Source: Notamacropus eugenii (taxonomy: Eukaryota > Chordata > Mammalia > Diprotodontia > Macropodidae). Taken from it: 64,000 nucleotides of DNA. How positions within the stretch are numbered: the stretch's first letter is position 1; every line of letters begins with the position of its first letter. A model generated the notes under the pieces. That model had not been told where the DNA came from, ran no database searches, and saw nothing but the letters and a program-made list of their open reading frames with translations. A program made the translations under genes and the position numbers. The stretch covers positions 355,970,128-356,034,127 of the forward strand of contig NC_092873.1 in assembly GCF_028372415.1 (NCBI RefSeq), written 5' to 3'. Shown here piece after piece: positions 10,438-21,200 of the stretch.

Positions 10438-11448
10438 GTTTAGATAGATATGACTCCTTTGTCTTCTTATAGAAGCATATCTGGTCAGCGGGGTGTGGTT
10501 CTAGAGATACTTTGGGAGAGAAACAAGGAAAGGCAAGTAGTAAACATGTAAGGGAAGTCAGTTTCTCAATATATGATTTCCAATTTGTCTTCCTAGAGAC
10601 ATTGGAGAGAGAACTACTTGGGTGATACTGGGCTCTAGTTTGAACATTCATTCCAATCACATCTAAAGAGTTCATTCACTCATTTATTTGGTGAGATACT
10701 TTAATCTGCATAACATTTCTGATATCTGTTTGCAGTTTTTTTCAAAATAAATGGATTTAGTCACTATTCACTATTTGTGATGGTCTTTTGTGTAACTGTG
10801 TTTAGTGAGAAGGAACTAAGCTGGTGATGGACAGTAAGGAATCTGGTTACTCTTACAAGGAGAGGGTAGCCTTTAGTTCCAAAGTTTCTAGGAAGGCCAG
10901 CTCAAAATTAGGGACATGTTGAAGAATTTACTTCGCCATATGCCTGCTGCTTATGTCTTCAAGGGTCTCTCCCAACTAGTATTTCTAGAAGCACATGTAT
11001 CTCTTCTTCAAGACTCTTAGGTACCAACTTAGTAAATCTTATAGGTAGGCATACTGTATCTTGCCAAGTCTTCTCCAATCAGGAGTAATCTTTAACTAGA
11101 ACTTTAATCAAGGCTTTCCCCAATTCTTTTCAGGCCTCCCCTCCCTTGCTGGCCTCTGCAAATGAGAATGAGAAAACTCTATCTATGCAAATCATCCAAG
11201 ATAAGGAAAAGAGTTCAAAAAGGAGCTGGAACTGAATGAGACCCAGTATTGAGAATTACATCAACCCAACAACTAGGCAGTAGTTAGCCAGACTGCTGGA
11301 AAGCCCAGTAACTTGTCCTGGTTAGTCAACCTGGACTATCACACTATGGATGAGAGAGTAGAACCTCTGGAAATTCAGAAAGTGTCTCCTTCTTCTTCTG
11401 CCCACTGGCCCATGGGTTTCCTTCTGACTTAGATCTTATTGTTTATTG
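10438..11448. other. Intergenic, nothing recognised
   Basis: About 1 kb without coding, RNA or named repeat features. Confidence 0.4.
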
Positions 11449-11725
11449 TGGTTGTTTCTGGTCCTTTATTCTTGAGGAGGACCAATGACATCACTATGGT
11501 GTTTCTTTGACTTGTGAGTGAATTGGATTTAAGTGAGACAAAGCTGTGCAAAGTTGTCATCCTGACTGTCCTCCAGAGTCTAGGAAATCCAACGGAAAGA
11601 CAAAAGTCAAGATGACTGGCAATGGCCTGGGACCCAGTGGATGACCTTGGCCTTTCTAAATTAAGGTCTTTTCCAGGCTTCAGTTTGTCTGAGGCAACAT
11701 CCATTTAATGACTAAGGGCTAGGTA
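11449..11725 (-). repeat. RTE-tailed marsupial SINE, copy 1
   Basis: Begins on the + strand with the reverse-complemented 3' tail 'gtcctttattcttgaggagg' and 'accaatgacatca', then 'gagacaaagctgtgcaaagt' and 'cttcagtttgtctgaggcaa'. The tail matches the 3' end of the RTE-like LINE at 50451-51808, implying that LINE family as its retrotransposition partner. Confidence 0.65.
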
Positions 11726-11829
11726 AGAATTGACACAAAAGATGGCCTAATTTAATGTCACAAAATATCAGTCTGGGAGGGGAAGATCTCCTAAGAGTCC
11801 AGGGTCCTCTTTTTGACCGCTTCTTTTTG

Positions 11830-12152
11830 TCCCTGGTTGTTCATGTACTGGAGTCATTAAGCAAGACCACAACTCTCTACCAGCTGAAGCTGGGAAAGAC
11901 TTTGGTTTCTTTAGTACCTACTCTCCAGGAATCTTTGTGCAAACCCTTGCACTACCTGGGTGGGCATCTTTCATCATGTGGGATACTTTTGGTTAGTATC
12001 TGCAGGGATTATGATGCACTATAATGATGTCCACATTGGAAGGCTAGTGTTTGTGGTAGATATTGCAGACCCAGGTTCCCAAAGGCCAGAGAAATCCTGA
12101 AAGGCCTCCTGGAGGACAGGGACTTGAAGGTGCTGGCCAATAAGCAGGACAT
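11830..12152 (+). pseudogene. ARF/ARL-family small GTPase pseudogene
   Basis: Conceptual translation in two to three frames recovers the ARF/ARL fold in order. About 11839-11960 reads SKTTTLYQLKLGKTL, corresponding to the P-loop GKTT-LYxLKLG region with its glycines lost. 'ggtgggcatctttc' is followed by a WD-x-x-G remnant (WDTFG then a stop), the degenerate G3 WDxGGQ. About 12015-12082 reads HYNDVHIGRLVFVVDIADPG, the usual HYxxxxGLVFVVDxxD strand. After a frameshift at about 12085-12095, EILKGLLEDRDLKVLANKQD carries an intact G4 NKxD, then ATG-TGA stops. At least two frameshifts and one in-frame stop exclude function. No introns are visible, so a processed copy is likely. The exact parent (ARL11/ARL14-like is my impression) is uncertain. 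An RTE-tailed SINE lies directly upstream. Confidence 0.7.
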
Positions 12153-12842
12153 GTGAGGTGTCTCGTCATGCACCCTGAAGATATTTAATCTATGGCTTCT
12201 GTAAGGTTATTGAGAAAGGCTGGGAGAAGGAAGTTGACACTGATATTAGGGGCCCAGGTGGCAATTCCATTCTGATCTAACTTTCCTTTTATCCTCTCAT
12301 CATTTATGACTCAAGTTCTATCTAGGTTGCTCACACACTTTCCCAGGTTGCTTTGTAAGTATTGCTTAATCTACTTTATAAGTGTGCTCACAGCCAAAGA
12401 TAGACCAGGTTGTTTCTGTAGGTAGTGAGCTACTTATAATGAAAAGTGTTCAAGCAAATGGTAGATATTATAGAGAGTTTCACTACTTCACTTAGGAGGT
12501 TTTGTGGAATTCCAAGATGACTCTATCAAAGGAGACAACAATATATAAGTTATCTTGTAACCAACTAAAATACCATATAAACATGAACTGTTATTATATC
12601 TTCTTTATCAGATTAGGAGCTCTCTGAGGCCTGGGCGTGTGTTTCCCCTAGCAGCCTTATTTTAGTTTTTCAGGGATCATCTCTCAATTCACTATTTCAG
12701 AGAGCTTCTAATATTACATATCTTGATTAAGTCCCAGGGAAGACTTTTAAGCCTTCAACTCTGATAGGGCAAGCTATGCTCTGGACAATGTGATTTGGCA
12801 TTTTTTCACCCATAGGAGGTGAGGGCAAGATGTTGGACTTCA
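12153..12842. other. Intergenic, no gene seen
   Basis: Continues downstream of the GTPase pseudogene without further alignable GTPase sequence or named repeat. Confidence 0.4.
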
Positions 12843-12865
12843 TTTTTTTTTTTTTTTTTTTTTTT
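12843..12865. repeat. (T)23 homopolymer
   Basis: Uninterrupted T run with a short A-rich tract 40 bp downstream; no retroelement body recognised around it. Confidence 0.9.
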
Positions 12866-13485
12866 AGAGTCTGGGTTAAATTAGAAAAAAGTACATATCC
12901 AGGAAAAAAAAAAACACCAGAGGAAGAGATCTTCCCAGGATATGTCACTCTACCTATGTTCAGTCTAGGTGAGTGCCTCTATGTATAGGACAGACTTAAA
13001 AAAGCCTATAAACGTTTGCTGGTTGATTATACAAGTGATAGAACAGGAACAAAGGTAGGCAGAGAAAAAACTTTCTCCCTTATGCTTTTTTCCTCTTCCT
13101 ATTTATTTGAATAGGAAATTTTGGAGCTGAGAAACTGGGAGGGACCTCAGAAGTCAAGAACCCTTGACAGTTTACTGGAAGAGTAGTAAGCCGCTGAATG
13201 GAAGATGTACTCTCTTTAGACAGTCTGTTTGGAAACAGTTGAACCATTGGAATTAAGCAGGGACTTTCTGACTCTAAGTCAGAAAGAGAGACTGCTGAGA
13301 GAACCTCTGCCCTTGGCAACCAGAAATACAGGTTAAGAAAAAGTTAAAGTTGAAAGCAGTAGTTAGCTGGGGTATGCCCACCTGGAGTATGAAATTTCTT
13401 CTGGAGAGAAAAACTTAATCTAGTCAAAGATCTTAAAAACAAACAGGCCCAAGGGTATGCTGGAGCCAGTTCATATTTCTTTATT
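12866..13485. other. Intergenic, no gene seen
   Basis: Possible THER-like scrap at 13115-13150 ('ttggagctgagaaactggga'); otherwise nothing identified. Confidence 0.35.
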
Positions 13486-13690
13486 CCCACCTGAATAAAT
13501 ATATTATTTATTTGTTTTTAACATTTAAATGTTTTTGAGTTCCAAATTCTCTTTTTCTCCTTCAGTCCTACCCTATCCACCAAGAAAACAAACAAATGAT
13601 ATCAATTATACATGTAAAATCATGCAAAACATATGTTCATATTAGCCATATTGAAAAAAAAGAAAAAAAGAAAAGCTTATAGAGTTTTGA
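13486..13690 (-). repeat. L1 3' UTR fragment
   Basis: 'tttgtttttaacatttaaat', 'gatatcaattatacatgtaa' and 'catgcaaaacatatgttcat' repeat the blocks seen at 2445-3134. Confidence 0.75.
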
Positions 13691-14599
13691 GAGAGACAAA
13701 CACTACAAATCTGGACTTGATTTATTGTTTTTGATTGTTCTGGCTTAAGAAAATGATGGATAAAATGTCAATAACAAAAATTAATCTTAAAAGTATGTTG
13801 TATATATATTGGAGAGCTGGTTGTTGAACATTTACCAGCACACCCATGGGCAAGCCTCATCCTTATGGAAATAAACCAGGAAAGGTGTTTTCCCCTCTAG
13901 TTTGATGATTATACTAGGGCCTTTTCCTGACTAGAGAGCTAAGGCAAGCAAATACTTTGGGTTTTAAAGTAAAAGGAAAATGACTGAGCTCACCCATCTT
14001 CTTACAGGAAGGGCTAGTACCCTTGCTGAAGACTCTATCTGAATCTAGGAGAAGAGAGAAAAACTCCACAGTCCAGTGAAATCGTACTTGACAGTGACCA
14101 CAAGTACAAGACCTGTAGTAAAATAAGGGTGAATGGTGACCAGCTAGGAGTAATGCCCAGGGAGATGACGTGCTACGTGATTTGGAACAAGCCTAGTGGC
14201 TTGCATCATGAGATAGCATTGGAAGCCTTGAACCATCAGAAGTGGGAGTTACTCCTGTAGATAGGTACCAAATGTGGGTTCTGTATATATGTGCATCCTT
14301 TCTCATGTGCTCCACAGCAAGAAGTGTTAGCTGTTCACCTTTACATGCATACTCTCTAAGTGTATTTATTCTGGACATTGAAAGTGCATGTGCTTGTGGG
14401 AAAGTGTGTTTACAGGTTTATTAGGGGAATGTTTCAGGGCTACTCTTGAGCTATTTCATTAAATGCCTTTGCTTTAAATTAGTTGTATCCTTTAGCTGAC
14501 CAGTAAAAATAAGCCCATCAGTAGGGGCTCATTTGAGATATGGTTCTGAATTGGATGTGGACCCACAGAATACCTAAAACCTGGGGTACTCATTTCAGA
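13691..14599. other. Intergenic, nothing recognised
   Basis: About 0.9 kb without named features. Confidence 0.4.
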
Positions 14600-14814
14600 G
14601 ATACCATGGTCTAGTGGAAAGACTGCTAGATTTACATAGTGTGAAAATTTGGGTTTGAATGCTAGTTCTGCTGCTTATTCCGTATTGACTTTGGGTAAAA
14701 GTCTTCACTTTTCTGGGTTTTGGTTTCCTCACCTGTAAAATAAGCAGACTGGATCAGAGGACTAGAAAAATCACTAAGATTTCCCAGAGTTCTAAATCTA
14801 TGATTTGATGATCC
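14600..14814 (+). repeat. THER1/MIR3-like SINE
   Basis: 'ataccatggtctagtggaaa', 'ggtttcctcacctgtaaaat' and 'gttctaaatctatgatttga'. Confidence 0.7.
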
Positions 14815-15049
14815 AGCTCTAGCATGTTAAAGTGTTTTTTCCCAGGTATTACATACTATTTCCCTAATTGGAAATTGAATCTAATTCTCAGAAATTCTAT
14901 GAAACTGTCCATCATTTATCAAGATATTCCACTTTGAATCCCACCCAGAGCACAAAGAAAGCAATTTTTTGTTTGGGCTTTGAATGCTTTTTCCCCCTTA
15001 TGTTCCTGTATCTGAATGGAAATTATCCTGCGCTGGGTAGTTTAAGTGT

Positions 15050-15155
15050 GATACTAGAACAAAATGAGACACATGTAGGTCATTCAAAAGTAAACAAAAA
15101 GAGATTTACTTAGCCATAGCAGGAAGAGGATATTCAATAAGGATAGACACTGAGG
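15050..15155. repeat. Unclassified dispersed repeat, copy B
   Basis: 'agaacaaaatgagacacatg' and 'cttagccatagcaggaagag' pair with copy A at 10333-10437. Confidence 0.5.
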
Positions 15156-15211
15156 ACACCTTGAATTACTCTAGCCAAATAAAGTTCCTTTATCCATATT
15201 AATGCTGCAGC

Positions 15212-15382
15212 TTGTTGTTGATGTTGTGTTTGTCCTTCGTTCTTGAAGAGGACCATGATATCAATATGATGACATGACTCGCAGTTGAGTAATCTGAGTG
15301 AGGGAGGGCTGTGCAAGGTCACCAACCTCACTTTCTTCTCCTGAGCCATCTGGGTCCAGTGGCCTGATATTCATCAGCCAAA
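15212..15382 (-). repeat. RTE-tailed marsupial SINE, copy 2
   Basis: 'gtttgtccttcgttcttgaa' plus 'gaggaccatgatatca' is the shared tail. The body has 'gtgagggagggctgtgcaag' and 'ccatctgggtccagtggcct'. Confidence 0.7.
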
Positions 15383-15389
15383 TCTCATG

Positions 15390-15550
15390 GAGAAGAGATG
15401 CTTCCCCTCCCCCATTCTCTGCTTCTCCTCTTCTCTCTTCCTTTTCTCCTCCTCTTCCTACTTTTCCTGTTCCTCCTCTCCTTCATCCACCACCACCTCC
15501 TCCTCTGCTTCTCCTTCTCTTCTTCCTCCTCCACCTCTTTCCTCAGATGA
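15390..15550. repeat. (TCC/TTC)n pyrimidine-rich tract
   Basis: About 160 bp with very little purine on the + strand, following the SINE. A low-complexity proline/serine frame here is compositional only. Confidence 0.85.
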
Positions 15551-15759
15551 TGAGGAAATGACATCAACAATCTTGAGTCCTTAATCATCTGAGTTAACCA
15601 AAGCTTGAGAAACATCTTAATATCTTTTCAGCAAAAATTAGCCTAACCTGTATGGGATAGGGAAGGTTTAAGATAGTATTCCCAACGCAGAAATAAAACA
15701 AAATTTATATTAAAAAAATATTCATCCCCGATTAGATGGAATTTGGAGAAGCAGTAACT

Positions 15760-15985
15760 ATAGCAGAAAAAGTGGTGGACTTAACGTCAGAAGACTTAGA
15801 GTTGGTTCATAGGCCAACGCTGGCACTTGGGTGTCAGATTATGGACAAATTATTTCCCCTCTCTGAATCTCAGTTTTTCTTATCTATGAATTAGGGATAT
15901 TGGCACTTGCACTACTTAACTGATAGGGTAGATGTAAAGGGAAAAGTTATAAACCTTAGAGTATCATATAAATGTAAGTCATTTT
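15760..15985 (+). repeat. MIR-like SINE
   Basis: 'ctctctgaatctcagttttt' followed by 'gaattagggatattggcact' and a degenerate 3' half ending near 'catataaatgtaagtcattt'. Confidence 0.6.
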
Positions 15986-15994
15986 CTAGCATAT

Positions 15995-16640
15995 TGTTTT
16001 CTGTTCTGGATATCATATTTGAAGAAAGCCTGTCAAACTGGAGAACATACAGCAGAGAGCCTCCCGTATAGAGAGAGGACTGGAGATCAGGGCACAAGAG
16101 GGTCTGCAGAACATTCTTGGGGTGTTTAGCCCGGAGAAGAGAAGATGTTGGAGGGATACAATAGTTATCTTCAAGTATTCACAGGCCACCATGTTCAACT
16201 TGGCTCCGAAGAGCAATAGGGTGAAAATTTTTAGGAGTTAAACTCCATAAAATGAAAAAACTTTCTAACAGTGGTGGTTTTGTTGTACAGTTACTTTAGT
16301 CATGTCTGACTCTTCATGATCCCTTTGGGGGTTTTCTTGGCAGAGATACTGGAGTGGTTTGTCATTTCCTTCTCCAGCTCATTTTACAGATGAAGAAACT
16401 GAGGTAAATGGGGCTAAGTGACTTGCCCAGGGTCACATAGCTAGGAAGTGGCTAAGGGCAGATCCGGACTCAGGAAGATGAGTCTTTCTGACTCCAGGCC
16501 CAGAGCTCCTATCCACTGCAACGCCATCTAGCTACTTTAACAACTGGAGCTGGCACAGTGTAGAAAGTTGCTTCTACCTCACTGGAGGCTAGATGAATAC
16601 CTGCTGGGGACATTGCCAAAGGATCTCTGTTTAGACATGG
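15995..16640 (+). repeat. CR1/L3-like fragment split by a SINE
   Basis: 15995-16275 has 'gcccggagaagagaagatgt', 'gttatcttcaagtattcaca' and 'ggctccgaagagcaataggg'. After the SINE, 'ctggcacagtgtagaaagtt' and 'cctcactggaggctagatga' continue the same CR1-type order. Confidence 0.6.
16279..16535 (-). repeat. CORE-SINE nested in CR1/L3
   Basis: 'actttagtcatgtctgactc', 'cttggcagagatactggagt', 'acttgcccagggtcacatag' and head remnant 'cgccatctagctac'. Confidence 0.9.
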
Positions 16641-16764
16641 GCTCATGGATTCTATAAAAACAGGCTACAGGTGGATATGACCTGAGGGTCATACAGGATC
16701 ACGGTATACTTTGTTAACATGTTAAGGCCTCATCAGGTCCTTTGTAGTTTTTTTTATCCATGTA

Positions 16765-16893
16765 ATGTTCCTATTTAGTAGAATGCAAACTTCTTGAAGG
16801 CAGAAAATGTTTCATTTTTGTCTTAATCTCCCTGGTTTCTAGAATCTGCCTTGTATACAGTAAGTGTTTAAAAAGGTTTGTTGTATTAAACTG
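16765..16893 (+). repeat. L2-like 3' end
   Basis: 'gcaaacttcttgaaggcaga' and 'cttgtatacagtaagtgttt'. Confidence 0.55.
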
Positions 16894-17004
16894 AGTCAGG
16901 ATAAAATCTCACTCTTTCTAATTTTAAATCCCATGATCTAGTCTGTTCTCTCAGTCTCAGTCCAGGGTGGGATCCTTAATTATCATACTACAATGACTCA
17001 GGTG

Positions 17005-17195
17005 GGAGGCTTTGTGCTATAGAGGAAAGGGCATTGACTCTGGATTCAACAGACCTGGGTTCATATCCTGCCCTGGTGCTTGTTATTGGCATGTCTTTGG
17101 GAAAGTCATTTACTTCTTAGACCTTCAACTTCCTCTTCTATAAATCAAGGGTTAAAGTAGATGCCCTCCAAGTTTTCTTTCAACTTGAGATGGAT
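17005..17195 (+). repeat. THER1/MIR3-like SINE
   Basis: 'tgctatagaggaaagggcat', 'cagacctgggttcatatcct' and 'cttctataaatcaagggtta'. Confidence 0.65.
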
Positions 17196-18819
17196 GTTCT
17201 ATTTATGGCAGAACCTGAATTCGCATATAGGGGCCACCTCATGTACTGAAAGCTCCCCTAAAAATTTCCAGAGAAATGAGGACTTGGTATTTGGGGGTGT
17301 TGGAGATAACAAACTTCCCAGCTGCTATAGGTCATGTCATGGTTGAGAGTTGAAGGATGTGGAAGTTTTAAAATGAAGACATGATTCCCTCATTGGCTGT
17401 TTAGCCAGAGGAGCTAAATGATTCAGTGATCCTTTAAAAATGACTAGGACTCCCTGTCTTGCTCAGGCTGGAAGTATAGGGGTTACTCATAGGGTTAATC
17501 CCATTCTGATTGACCTGTCCGTTTCTGAATTGGGCCAGTTCATCCTTCCTTAGGTAGCCTGTTGACCCTTCAATCCTAGGAGTTTAACATATTGATTACA
17601 AATTTAGAGCAGATACATTGATAGCTTTAATCCACTAGCCTCACACTTTTTGGCAATAAGGATTTCAGCTACGTGGCTAGCTCACCCTGCCTCAGGGGTC
17701 CATTTAAAAGGAGTAACAGCTGCTCTCTCAATTGACTTTCAACTCTCCAGATGGCATCTGAAGACTCTAAGACTTCTAGGGAGGGATGGGACATGGGCTA
17801 GCCCTTTCCTATTCTGGCATCATGGTGACCACTATATCATGTGGCTATTAGTGTAGGGAGTCTCTCCCAGGTGAGCTTGTACTTGGACCCTGGCTGTCTT
17901 TTATGCTTTGTACTTCCTTTTCTGAGTCAGTGACCAAGCAGAAACCTCAAGATGGGCATATCTAGTATGGTGACCTTGTGAGTTTGACAGGTTCAGAGAT
18001 CCATTAGTTTATGGAGTAGAGTAGAATGATCAGGGAAGTTCTCCAGCAGAGGAGATGATCACCAGCAGGAATTATTTGCACAATGCAGAAGTGAGGTGAA
18101 ATGTGGCTTTGCCTATTTGATGGTCCCCCAAACTACTTAAGGTTCTGATGAGGTTTAATTATCACACTTAATATTGTAACAATATATATAAAGGTGACTA
18201 AGATGTTTTCTACGATATAGATTAAGTTAAGGAGTCCAGCCTAGGAGATAAATGACAATAATTGAATCCTGTTGTAAGTTATTCTGTTGTGAATACTCTG
18301 TACTTTAGCATTTCTTTGTGTGTGTTTAGGAAATAAATACCTGTCCCATACCTGATTTACACTGTACATTGAGTGCCTTTTACCATCCATCTTTGGGGTC
18401 AATGTAGACATAAGTCAAAACTTAAACTTAAAATAAATTGTTCCAAGGCATCCAGATGAGGGTTTTAATAAGCCATAATATGCAAAAAGTGTGCCTAACA
18501 CTCCTTGTCAGAAGACGGATTGAATTCGGTCCTAATGGGACAGCACTGTAACCTCACAGTGGAGAAGGAAAAGAGGCAAGGGTCCAGGCCTTTGGGCCAG
18601 GCAGGGGTTCCTCACTGTTAGATATGATGCTGTGTGGATAGGAAGAAGTCCAATCTATTCTGGGTCTGCTTCTCTTTTATACATTTGAATTGTTATTTCA
18701 GCAGCGGCCATAAGGTGTCAGCAGTTTTCAACTTTTCAATTACTTCTCAGCTCCTCCCTCTCCCTCCTGTGCCTCTCCCCTCCCCTCCTCTCCTTTCTTC
18801 CAGACAACTGGTCCAAGCA
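17196..18819. other. Intergenic, no gene seen
   Basis: About 1.6 kb with no recognised coding or repeat element. 18300-18360 ('gaaataaatacctgtcccat') resembles a retroviral LTR 3' end only vaguely. Confidence 0.35.
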
Positions 18820-18821
18820 CT

Positions 18822-18945
18822 TAGATTAATAGAATGTCAGGGCTGGAAAGGACCTTAGAAATTTTTGAGTCCAACCCCCTCATTTAATAGGGAGAGGGAA
18901 CTGCAGCCCAGAGAGGAAACTTAACTTGCCCAAGGCCAAAGAACT
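18822..18945 (-). repeat. THER1-like SINE, partial
   Basis: 'gaatgtcagggctggaaagg', 'gagtccaaccccctcattta' and 'cttaacttgcccaaggccaa'. Confidence 0.75.
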
Positions 18946-19634
18946 ATTTTGCTCAGCCAAAATTCTCCATATCTCCCACCTTCCATTTAGCATGTGGGCT
19001 GGACCATCTAAATCCATGTCCTGTGACCTCCAGGGAGACAGTTCATGCTGGAGACATGATATCTTTCCTGAGGGAGTTTTGACAGGACAGGTTCAGTTGT
19101 TTTCCACTCTAGGTTTGTTGGATTTACACCACCTCCCTCCTTCCTCCACCCCTATTTCACATCTTTACTTTTCTGTTTCCACTGCCTAGGCAAGAAACAT
19201 CTTGAAATGTCACCCAAACCCGAAAGGGCTTCCAGGGTCAGTGGGTGGGGGTGAGGGTGAGAGGGAGAAAAGTTTATATAAATGCAGGAGAGAACCCAAG
19301 GATTCAGATTCTTAACTTTCCCCTTTATTTAGGTGAGTGGTGTGCTCTGTCATCACTGGAATAGCGAAGAACCCAGGGGGTATCCTGGTTTCAAATTGTT
19401 TGGCTTAATCTCTACCAGACCAACCTTCTTCCTTGGGGTGTGGGAGAAAGAGGAAAAAAGGGGAGCAACGTAGCTCTCAAGTGACCATAGCGGAGCATCT
19501 CTGGAAGGAATGGATTGAAGTTCAGTTCCTGCCTAGGGAGGCAGAGATGGGGGCAAGAGATGCTTCTCCCCCAAGCTGTTATTGATCACCTCAAATTACG
19601 AATTAAAATTTCCATGGATATCTTGCATCACTCC
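18946..19634. other. Unique sequence upstream of IGFBP4
   Basis: No repeat recognised. A 'gtttatataaatgcagg' motif at about 19271-19287 resembles a TATA element, but no transcript evidence can be read from sequence alone. Confidence 0.3.
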
Positions 19635-19742
19635 AGTAGAATATAGGCTTCATGAAGTTGGGAATAATTTTGGTTTTGTCTCTGTATTACCATTGCCTAG
19701 GACAATGTCTTGCACATAGTTAAGTGCCCAGTTAATGTGGCT
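19635..19742 (+). repeat. L2-like 3' end
   Basis: 'gtagaatataggcttcatga' and 'tgtcttgcacatagttaagt'. Confidence 0.5.
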
Positions 19743-19880
19743 AGAGAAGGAGGGGAGCAGAGAAGGAAATTTGTCCTCTGGCCCTCAAACTCTGCCTAGG
19801 ACAGACCTCTGTAGGACCCTTTTTGGGGGAGGGGAGAGGCTATTACAGGCAATCTTCATCCTTATATTCTTACACTTTCT

Positions 19881-20112
19881 TAGAGACAGCTAGGTGGCTC
19901 AGTGGATAAATTGCTGGGTTTGGATTCAGGAAGATGAGTTCAAATTTGACCTTAGACACGAACTCTGTGGCCCTGGGCAAATCACTTAACCTCAATTTCC
20001 TTGACTGAAAAATGGGGATAATAATAGCACCTACCTCCCAAAAGTTTTTGGGAGGTTCAAATACTAGTACAGTGCCTGACACACAGCAGGTATTTAATAA
20101 ATGCTTGTTTCC
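19881..20112 (+). repeat. CORE-SINE with MIR-like tail
   Basis: tRNA-like head 'agacagctaggtggctcagt', core 'cctgggcaaatcacttaacc', tail 'tggggataataatagcacct' and 'gcaggtatttaataaatgct'. Distinct from the 'gtctgactc'-tailed SINE. Confidence 0.85.
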
Positions 20113-20394
20113 GCCTTTCCTTTCTCCTGTGGGCATTTTTCAGTGTTGAGGAGATGGTGCTGAAAGGGTTTAAACGGTTGGGGTGGGGAGGAATGGCAAA
20201 GATGGGTACTCCATGCCCAAAGTCACTGGCTTAGAGAGGTCTGGACAACAGGACTCCTGGTTTTATTTCCCATTGTTTGTGATGGGGAGGGCTCAGAAAG
20301 AATTCTAGGTTATTGTGGGAGAGGAGATCCTGTGAAAATAGCTGGTTGGGGTTCTCTTTTCGGTCACTTTTTGGTCTCATTTTCTTTTCTTCTT

Positions 20395-20860
20395 CAACCT
20401 CTCTGTCTCTGTCTGTCTGTCTCTCTCCCTCTCTCTCTCTCTCTTTCTCCAGACTCCAGGTTCCAAGTTCCATTCAGAGCAATTCTTTGCTTCTTTCAAG
20501 CTGTCCGGCTTCCTTGCTCTTCAAGAAAAAGACTTCAGATGCTGCAGAAAAAGCTGGACAGTCATCCCTCTGGCTTCCCCTAAATAGCTCTCTCTCTTTC
20601 TCTTTCTCCTCTCTCTCTGCTTCTCTCTCTCTCTCCTATCTCTCCTCCTTCTCTCCTCTCTCTCCTTCCCTACCCCCCCCCTCCATTTCTCTCTCTCTCT
20701 ATCTCTCTCCATTTTTCTCTCTCCTCTCTCTTTCTCTCTCTTCATTTCTCTCTCTTTGTCTCTCCTCTTTCTCTCCTTTCTCTCTGTCTCTCTCCTCTCT
20801 CCTTCACTCTCTCTCTTCCCCTCCCTTTCTTTCCCTCTCTCCCTCTCTCTCTCATTTGGG
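20395..20860. repeat. Long (TCTC)n pyrimidine tract upstream of the IGFBP4 promoter
   Basis: Two blocks (about 20395-20455 and 20586-20855) of CT-rich sequence with over 400 bp of mostly pyrimidine, interrupted by a mixed segment at 20456-20585. The 3' edge is about 45 bp upstream of the TATA box. Homopurine-homopyrimidine mirror tracts can form triplex DNA and exclude nucleosomes (general knowledge). Any effect on IGFBP4 is inference. Confidence 0.85.
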
Positions 20861-20879
20861 CTCCCCCACCTCTGGGAAG

Positions 20880-20945
20880 GAGCTGGGGGTGTGGCCAGGG
20901 GCCGGTATAAAGTCCGGGGGAGCTGGGCTCGGCCAAGCATTGCTG
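20880..20945 (+). promoter_or_regulatory. IGFBP4: IGFBP4 core promoter (TATA box, CACCC-type box)
   Basis: A consensus TATAAA lies at 20906-20911 within 'ggccggtataaagtcc'. Upstream, 'gggtgtggcc' (20886-20895) is the reverse complement of a CACCC-type, KLF/Sp-like site. Transcription would start about 25-30 bp downstream, near 20935-20940. The position suits IGFBP4: the ATG is 295 bp downstream of TATA. The start site is inferred, not observed. Confidence 0.75.
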
Positions 20946-21200
20946 CACTGAGTCCCCCTGGTTGACGGCATCGGGCTGAGAATGCTGCTCACAGGCCCTG
21001 CTACCAGGCACTCTCCCGTTCAGCCAGCTTACTAAGTTCCTTGGCTGTCTCCTTGGTTAACAGAAGTCTTCTATCTGGGGCTGAATCACGAAGGGCACCT
21101 GCCCCAGCCTGCCTGTTTGTGACCTCGCGTTGCCCGGACCCACCTACCTCTCCTAACTGTTGCTGGTCCTGCTCCTTACCTGCTTACACCTCGACTGGTC
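20937..21200 (+). other. IGFBP4: IGFBP4 5' UTR (inferred)
   Basis: About 264 nt from the inferred start site to the ATG, with no evident intron. It contains one upstream ATG (20982). The main ATG context 'gtcATGt' has a G at -3, which is adequate. Confidence 0.6.
20982..21035 (+). CDS. Upstream ORF in IGFBP4 leader (17 codons)
   Basis: ATG at 20982 with an A at -3, then 16 codons to TAA at 21033-21035. It is the only upstream ATG between the inferred start site and the IGFBP4 start, and it ends 165 nt before it. It could reduce or gate IGFBP4 translation through reinitiation. Whether it is translated or conserved is unknown. Confidence 0.35.
   Translation: MLLTGPATRHSPVQPAY

Noticed and set aside
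19271..19287. TATA-like 'gtttatataaatgcagg' as an upstream IGFBP4 promoter
   Set aside because: No ATG-linked exon or splice donor nearby can be tied to IGFBP4. The TATA at 20906 fits the gene better.
20313..20951. Ser/Leu-rich 212-codon frame over the IGFBP4 promoter, plus an antisense Arg/Glu-rich frame
   Set aside because: Both are translations of the CT microsatellite.
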